9,030 nucleotides of DNA, from NCBI GenBank assembly GCA_021742025.1, contig JAIOWT010000032.1:1-9030 (forward strand), given 5' to 3'. The notes beneath the pieces were generated by a model. The model was not told the DNA's origin. It did no database searches and was given only the letters and a program-made list of their open reading frames with translations. Both the position numbers and the translations under genes were made by a program. The DNA is from Candidatus Nanopelagicales bacterium (GTDB lineage Bacteria; Actinomycetota; Actinomycetes; S36-B12; UBA5976). This document shows, piece after piece, positions 5,082-9,030 of the stretch; position 1 is the stretch's first letter; each line of letters opens with the position of its first letter.

Positions 5082-6299
5082 ATGTCACGTCGCAGAGTTG
5101 ATCCCCAGCCCGAGTCTGAAAAAATAACTCGATCGGGCCTTCGCGGTCGGCGGGCAATCAAAGCTGAAAAAGTCGCAACTATTACGGTTGAACGGCCACA
5201 TGGATTAGCAGTACTGAGTCACTCCGATCGAAGGCTTTTGGCCATTGTGCTCGGTGTTTCTATTGCTGCTGGAATTTTGAACAATACAAACGGTAATCCA
5301 GTTTTGGCTTTCTTGACCTCAGCCATTGCCCTGGGCGCGATCGCTCGCTTAGTGGTGCGAAGTGTGGAAGCGATCAGCCATCGAATTGGTCGTGGCCTAA
5401 ATGGGCTTCTGCAATCATTACTCGGAAACTTGCCCGAGATATTTGTCATTCTCTTTGCGCTTAAAGCCGGGCTTTACGAAATTGCTAAAGCCACAATTGT
5501 TGGCTCAGTAATCGCCAACATTTTGCTTGTTATGGGTATTGCCTTCGTCGTTGGTGGCCGTAAATTTGGCCGTCAATCATTTAACGTAGTGTCTGCGCGA
5601 CAACTCAGTATGTTGCTAGCGCTTTCCGTTTTCGCACTTGCTATCCCATCGCTAGCGGCAAGCTTTAACACCCCAGCCGTTGAATACGAACGTGAAATCA
5701 CGGTAATCATTTCGCTGCTTTTGATTTTCCTTTTCTTGGCTTCAATCCCAGACACAATTCGTCATGTTGATCACGAGTCACCAGTTACTGGCACGAATGA
5801 GGCCTTGGTTGCAGCTAGTGAAGCTGACGAACACGGACAGTGGCCGTTTAATGTGGCTGCGTTAATGGTGTTAGTTGCCTTAACTGGCTCGATTTTGGTT
5901 TCAAGTTGGTTTGTCGAAGTGTTGCCATCAGCGATGTCTACCTTAGGTATTTCCGAGGCTTTTGCAGGGTTAATCATTGTTGCGTTGGCAAGTAACGTCG
6001 TTGAAACTTTTGCTGGTGTGCAACTAGCTCTACGCAACCAGCAAAGTTATGCCATGCAAATTATTTTGCAATCCCCAGTTCAAGTAGCCATGATTGTTGC
6101 TCCAATGATTGCGCTTATGGCTCCACTTGTTGGCGCTGCAACATTCACATTGGTTCTCTCTCCGCTGCTGCTAGCCGTGATGTTTATGGCTGTATTTATA
6201 GCTATCGTGGTGGTTTCTGATGGCCAATCAACTTGGTTTGAAGGCGCTGCACTAATCACTTTGTATCTAGGCATTGCAACTGCTTTCTGGTGGGGCTAG
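5082..6299 (+). CDS. CaCA-superfamily cation/proton exchanger (CAX/ChaA-like)
   Basis: This 405-residue membrane protein has a basic cytoplasmic N-terminus (1-47) and about ten or eleven hydrophobic segments in two halves, split by an acidic loop (about 224-255). It resembles CAX calcium/proton exchangers, which use a cation gradient to export Ca2+ or Na+. The first core repeat covers about 106-152 (GLLQSLLGNLPEIFVILFAL, then GSVIANILLVMG). The second covers about 289-340 (GISEAFAGLIIVALASNVVE, then QSPVQVAMIVAP). Classic CAX proteins have GNATE or GNAVE and GNAAEH at these points; here they are GNLPE (115-119) and SNVVE (304-308). Both acidic residues, Glu119 and Glu308, remain. Related actinobacterial proteins with GNLPE exist, as I recall, so this is probably a distinct subgroup. 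The ion carried cannot be read from sequence. Confidence 0.85.
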   Translation: MSRRRVDPQPESEKITRSGLRGRRAIKAEKVATITVERPHGLAVLSHSDRRLLAIVLGVSIAAGILNNTNGNPVLAFLTSAIALGAIARLVVRSVEAISHRIGRGLNGLLQSLLGNLPEIFVILFALKAGLYEIAKATIVGSVIANILLVMGIAFVVGGRKFGRQSFNVVSARQLSMLLALSVFALAIPSLAASFNTPAVEYEREITVIISLLLIFLFLASIPDTIRHVDHESPVTGTNEALVAASEADEHGQWPFNVAALMVLVALTGSILVSSWFVEVLPSAMSTLGISEAFAGLIIVALASNVVETFAGVQLALRNQQSYAMQIILQSPVQVAMIVAPMIALMAPLVGAATFTLVLSPLLLAVMFMAVFIAIVVVSDGQSTWFEGAALITLYLGIATAFWWG

Positions 6300-6303
6300 T
6301 TTC

Positions 6304-6342
6304 ATGAAGGAAATGCCCCAGTTGCACCAAATTCAGCCATGA
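6304..6342 (+). other. Possible 12-codon upstream reading frame before tsaC
   Basis: ATG at 6304 opens MKEMPQLHQIQP, and its TGA (6340-6342) overlaps the tsaC start as ATGA. The only Shine-Dalgarno-like sequence near (AAGGAA, 6307-6312) is 26 bases before the tsaC ATG, too far for direct use. Translation of this short frame could therefore hand ribosomes to tsaC. It has no ribosome site of its own, so chance is quite possible. Confidence 0.25.
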
Positions 6343-7295
6343 TCACTACGGACATTTCTCAAGCTGTAACAGCTCTTGCCTCGGGGAAGTTATGCGCTAT
6401 TCCCACTGAAACGGTTTACGGTCTAGCGGCAAATGCGTTAGATGATTCTGCAGTTGCACGGATATTTACTGCCAAAGATCGACCTGCGGATCACCCATTA
6501 ATAGTTCATGTTGCGTCAGCTGACGACGTTAACGAATGGATTGCCCAACTTCCACAGTGGGCAATTGATTTAACTAAAGCCGTGTGGCCTGGACCGTTAA
6601 CTATCGTTGGCCCTAGAACTTCACTTGCCAGTGATTTGGTTACTGGCAATCAAGACACTGTTGCAGTTCGGGTGCCGAGTCACCCAATAGCTCAAGAATT
6701 ATTGGGCAAGTTAAAAGCTATGGGTGTTAAAGGTTTGGTTGCACCGAGCGCAAATCGATTTGGTCACGTTTCTCCAACTAATGCTAGGCATGTGTTTGCT
6801 GACTTAGGTGAATACCTGACTGCGCATGGTGATCTGATTTTGGATGGTGGCGATTGCCAAGTCGGAGTTGAATCCACCATCGTGTTGGCAACTGGATCCC
6901 AGCCAGTAATTCTGCGCCCAGGCGCGATTACCGCATCGGACATTAAACGGATCACGGGTGTTGACCTGTCTGAGGAAACAACTAATGCACCACGAGTTAG
7001 TGGCGCTTTGGACTCGCACTATTCCCCCACCGCCCAAGTGCTATTGATTCAAGCCGGTACCGATACAGAATTTGAGGCAACAGCTGGGTTCCTGGCACTT
7101 GCTACCGTTTCCACGCCTGCAGGGTTAGTTCGACTCGGATCGCCAGCTTCTATTGAAGAATTTGCTCATGAACTTTATGGCTGCTTGCGAGCCGGCGATG
7201 ACTTGAAGCTAGAAAAAATTTATGTTGTGCCGCCAGTTGGCGAAGGTCTAGCGCAAGCAATAAATGATCGATTGCAGCGCGCTGCTTTTAACTAA
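6339..7295 (+). CDS. tsaC: L-threonylcarbamoyladenylate synthase, full-length Sua5 type
   Basis: TsaC/Sua5 makes threonylcarbamoyl-AMP from threonine, bicarbonate and ATP, the first step of the t6A modification at position 37 of tRNAs reading ANN codons. The catalytic domain is intact: PTETVYGLAANA (22-33), KDRPADHPLIVH (46-57), WPGPLT (83-88), VAVRVPSHP (108-116), APSANRFGHVSPT (135-147), DGGDCQVGVESTIV (169-182) and LRPGAI (192-197). SGALDSHYSP (221-230) is the linker that marks Sua5-type proteins, followed by a C-terminal domain (232-318). The full length of 318 residues is slightly short for Sua5. ATG 6339 fits the family start; there is no close ribosome site. It lies 39 bases after the exchanger and converges with the DUF445 gene. 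Confidence 0.93.
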   Translation: MITTDISQAVTALASGKLCAIPTETVYGLAANALDDSAVARIFTAKDRPADHPLIVHVASADDVNEWIAQLPQWAIDLTKAVWPGPLTIVGPRTSLASDLVTGNQDTVAVRVPSHPIAQELLGKLKAMGVKGLVAPSANRFGHVSPTNARHVFADLGEYLTAHGDLILDGGDCQVGVESTIVLATGSQPVILRPGAITASDIKRITGVDLSEETTNAPRVSGALDSHYSPTAQVLLIQAGTDTEFEATAGFLALATVSTPAGLVRLGSPASIEEFAHELYGCLRAGDDLKLEKIYVVPPVGEGLAQAINDRLQRAAFN

Positions 7296-7309
7296 CTACT
7301 TCTAGTTAG
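7292..7309. terminator. Inverted repeat between convergent tsaC and DUF445 genes
   Basis: CTAACTA (7292-7298) and TAGTTAG (7303-7309) are perfect reverse complements around the loop CTTC. The stem holds the TAA of tsaC (7293-7295) and the stop of the DUF445 gene (7306-7308). It could act as a weak two-way terminator, but it is AT-rich and lacks a U-tract on either side. Confidence 0.35.
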
Positions 7310-8583
7310 CGAACGACCAATTCACCAATCGCATGAATCACAATTCCGGCCAGCGCGCCCACGATCGTGCCGTTGACTCGGATGAATTGCAGATCTCGAC
7401 CGACCTGAAGTTCAATCTTCTTTGCAGTATCGCCAGCATCCCAACGGGCAACCGTGTCGCTGATTACTGCAGCAATTTCGTCGCGATACCTATCGACTAA
7501 ATGAGTAGTCGCGTTTTCAAGTGCAGTATCAATCGTGACTTGTAATTCACGGTCTGCTGAAACTTTAGTTCCAAAGTTTGAAATCAAAACAGTAACCCGA
7601 CTTCGCAATTCACTTTCCGGATTTGCGGCTTCTTGACGCAAAGTCTTCTTTGTTGAAATCCAAATGTCAGAAATGGTGTGGCGAACCTCGGGGCGGTCAA
7701 CCAATCGCATCTTGGCAGCATTAACTCGTTCAATGATTACTGGGTCGGACTGAAGTTGATCCGCAAACCTATGCAGGAGCCGTTCGATAGACCTGCGAAT
7801 CGGATGCTCGTAATCTTCGTGAACTTCCTTACTTAATTCGATTAAGCGCTCATAGAGCCATTCGCCAGCTCGATCTTTTCCAAGTCCTGGTAACCACTTG
7901 GGTAATTGTTTGTCGATCCAGCCTTTAGCTCGAGCCGGATCGTTCTCTAACCAGTCTTGAATTGCCTTTGCCAACATGTCCACGATTGGCGTGTGAGCAT
8001 CATTTTCAACGGCTTTAATTAAAAAGATTCCTAGTGGCTTTGCGATGTCGAAGTTTTCGGTCGTGCGACGAAACGATTCTTCGATTACTTCAGCGATATC
8101 TTCATCATCACCTAGTGAAGTTGCCCAAGCCACCACACCAGAAAGCTCATCAGTAACTTGTTTGGCATTTTGGGGATTACTCAGCCAACTAGCAAGTCGA
8201 TTTGCGATGCGTGCTGATTGCAGTTTGCTACGGACGACTTCCTCTGACAAAAAGTTGTCGCCAACAAATTCACCAAGACTGGCGCCGATCGCATCTTTAC
8301 GTGTTGGAATGATTGCAGTGTGCGGGATTGGTAATCCAAGTGGTCTGCGAAATAACGCAGTCACAGCAAACCAGTCAGCCAGGCCACCGATCATGCCGGC
8401 TTCGGCAGCTGCGCGGACATAACTTACCCATTCATCAGCGCCAGCAGCTTCGGCGCGTTTTGCGAAAACATAAATGACAGCAGAGACAAGTAAGAGTCCT
8501 GTGGCAAAAGATTTCATTCGGCGCAATTGCTTGCGCTTTATCCGATCACTCGCACGCGTGGTGATGCGAAGTGGTTGGTTCAT
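7306..8583 (-). CDS. DUF445 (YjiN-like) membrane protein
   Basis: This 425-residue protein belongs to the DUF445 family, whose function is unknown. A basic N-terminus (1-24) precedes a membrane helix (about 26-41). The family signature follows at 61-93, including EAGMIGGLADWFAVTALFRR and LGLPIPHTAIIP, then KDAIGASLGEFVGDNFL (96-112). The middle (about 115-385) is long, charged and helical, probably coiled. The C-terminal signature VGRDLQFIRVNGTIVG (394-409) leads into a second hydrophobic segment (about 405-424), so both ends are likely membrane-anchored. The ATG at 8583 overlaps the stop of the upstream MogA/MoaB gene as ATGA, so the two are translated in tandem. No link between DUF445 and molybdenum cofactor is known to me. 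Confidence 0.92.
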   Translation of the reverse strand: MNQPLRITTRASDRIKRKQLRRMKSFATGLLLVSAVIYVFAKRAEAAGADEWVSYVRAAAEAGMIGGLADWFAVTALFRRPLGLPIPHTAIIPTRKDAIGASLGEFVGDNFLSEEVVRSKLQSARIANRLASWLSNPQNAKQVTDELSGVVAWATSLGDDEDIAEVIEESFRRTTENFDIAKPLGIFLIKAVENDAHTPIVDMLAKAIQDWLENDPARAKGWIDKQLPKWLPGLGKDRAGEWLYERLIELSKEVHEDYEHPIRRSIERLLHRFADQLQSDPVIIERVNAAKMRLVDRPEVRHTISDIWISTKKTLRQEAANPESELRSRVTVLISNFGTKVSADRELQVTIDTALENATTHLVDRYRDEIAAVISDTVARWDAGDTAKKIELQVGRDLQFIRVNGTIVGALAGIVIHAIGELVVR

Positions 8584-9030
8584 GCCTTAATCGTAGGCGT
8601 GTGATCCACGCCAGCGATCTGGTCATGGATATGTCCTGCCAATCGCTCAATGATGACTAGGCCATCCTTCACTCCACCTGGTGATCCTGGCAGGTTAATG
8701 ATCAAGGACGATCCGGTAACGCCAGCCAATCCGCGCGATAGATCAGTGGTTGGGACGCGTTCGCGCGAGTGAGCACGAAACGCTTCGGGAATCCCAGGAA
8801 GCAATTTCTTGATAAGTGGCGCAGTTGCTTCTGGCGTGACATCGTGCGGCGAAACTCCAGTGCCACCAGTTGTGACAATTAGATCGACATTGTTTGCAAG
8901 TGAAAGTTCGATCGCGGCTTGAATCTGGGAAATGTTATCTGGGATCACGATTGGATCTTTAAGTTCATATCCAAGTTTGGTTAAGCCAGCTGCCAAGATT
9001 TCACCACTGGTGTCGGCATAAACGCCAGCA
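8580..9030 (-). CDS. moaB: MogA/MoaB-type molybdenum-cofactor protein, start beyond window
   Basis: MogA/MoaB proteins adenylylate molybdopterin before molybdenum insertion. The frame runs open to the window edge: 149 residues are visible and about 10-15 N-terminal residues are missing, to judge from the family, because the first visible residues ([12 protein letters not shown]) match the segment just after the first strand. A TTG at 8996 is not the start. Motifs are [18 protein letters not shown], with the Asp and Glu expected at the active site, then [20 protein letters not shown] and [13 protein letters not shown]. It overlaps the DUF445 gene by 4 bases. In many actinobacteria moaB2 lies near galU, moeA and moaC; here galU runs off the opposite edge of the window, so this gene probably belongs to a separate Moco cluster to the right. 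Confidence 0.92.
   Translation of the reverse strand, partial: AGVYADTSGEILAAGLTKLGYELKDPIVIPDNISQIQAAIELSLANNVDLIVTTGGTGVSPHDVTPEATAPLIKKLLPGIPEAFRAHSRERVPTTDLSRGLAGVTGSSLIINLPGSPGGVKDGLVIIERLAGHIHDQIAGVDHTPTIKA

Noticed and set aside
8045..8422. A 125-residue plus-strand frame inside the DUF445 gene
   Set aside because: It is antisense to a firmly identified DUF445 region; Ser/Ala/Arg-rich shadow with no motif.
8994..8996. TTG at 8996 as the start of the MogA/MoaB gene
   Set aside because: The frame stays open to the window edge and the residues upstream ([11 protein letters not shown]) match the family.
1..9030. Mobile elements, CRISPR arrays, tRNA/rRNA genes or a defence cluster
   Set aside because: No transposase or integrase motif, long terminal inverted repeats, regularly spaced repeats or RNA gene signatures were seen, and every large frame is accounted for by a known family.

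Overview
The window looks like a piece of chromosome from a low-GC actinobacterium: GC is about 47% in two 60-base lines I counted. The main evidence is gene order. A galU gene diverges from a 5-formyltetrahydrofolate cyclo-ligase gene, with an FmdB-type zinc-ribbon gene close by. This matches the mycobacterial order galU (Rv0993), Rv0992c, Rv0991c. Several starts also look leaderless (a TANNNT box 6-7 bases before the ATG), which is common in Actinobacteria. The streamlined freshwater lineages (Nanopelagicales/acI type) fit the GC, the tight packing and the overlapping genes, but that placement is inference. I see no mobile element, CRISPR array, tRNA or rRNA, and no stretch over 300 bases without a gene.

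Left third (1-2972). galU (minus, cut by the window edge) and the cyclo-ligase gene (plus) diverge from 31 bases that appear to hold two back-to-back leaderless promoters. A minus-strand operon reads FmdB zinc ribbon, crcB, crcB. Each gene overlaps the next by 4-8 bases, and the two crcB genes probably make a two-subunit fluoride channel. Diverging from this operon is a membrane-anchored SAF/CpaB-like protein. A 59-residue acidic minus-strand gene (2793-2972) lies just beyond it.

Middle (3037-7295, all plus). A DAO-type FAD oxidoreductase is followed after 4 bases by a conserved actinobacterial protein usually labelled 3-methyladenine DNA glycosylase. Next come a CAX-like cation/proton exchanger with unusual core motifs and a full-length Sua5/TsaC tRNA-modification enzyme. 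The last may be preceded by a 12-codon upstream reading frame.

Right end (7306-9030, minus). A MogA/MoaB-type molybdenum-cofactor protein (start beyond the window) overlaps a DUF445 membrane protein by 4 bases.

Most of the window is ordinary housekeeping sequence. I do not see an obvious new defence or mobile system. The points most worth a second look are the altered pore residues in both CrcB proteins, the altered CAX motifs, the uncharacterised His/Cys-rich 'glycosylase', the hidden 59-residue gene, the compact leaderless promoters and the over-represented CGATCG palindrome.
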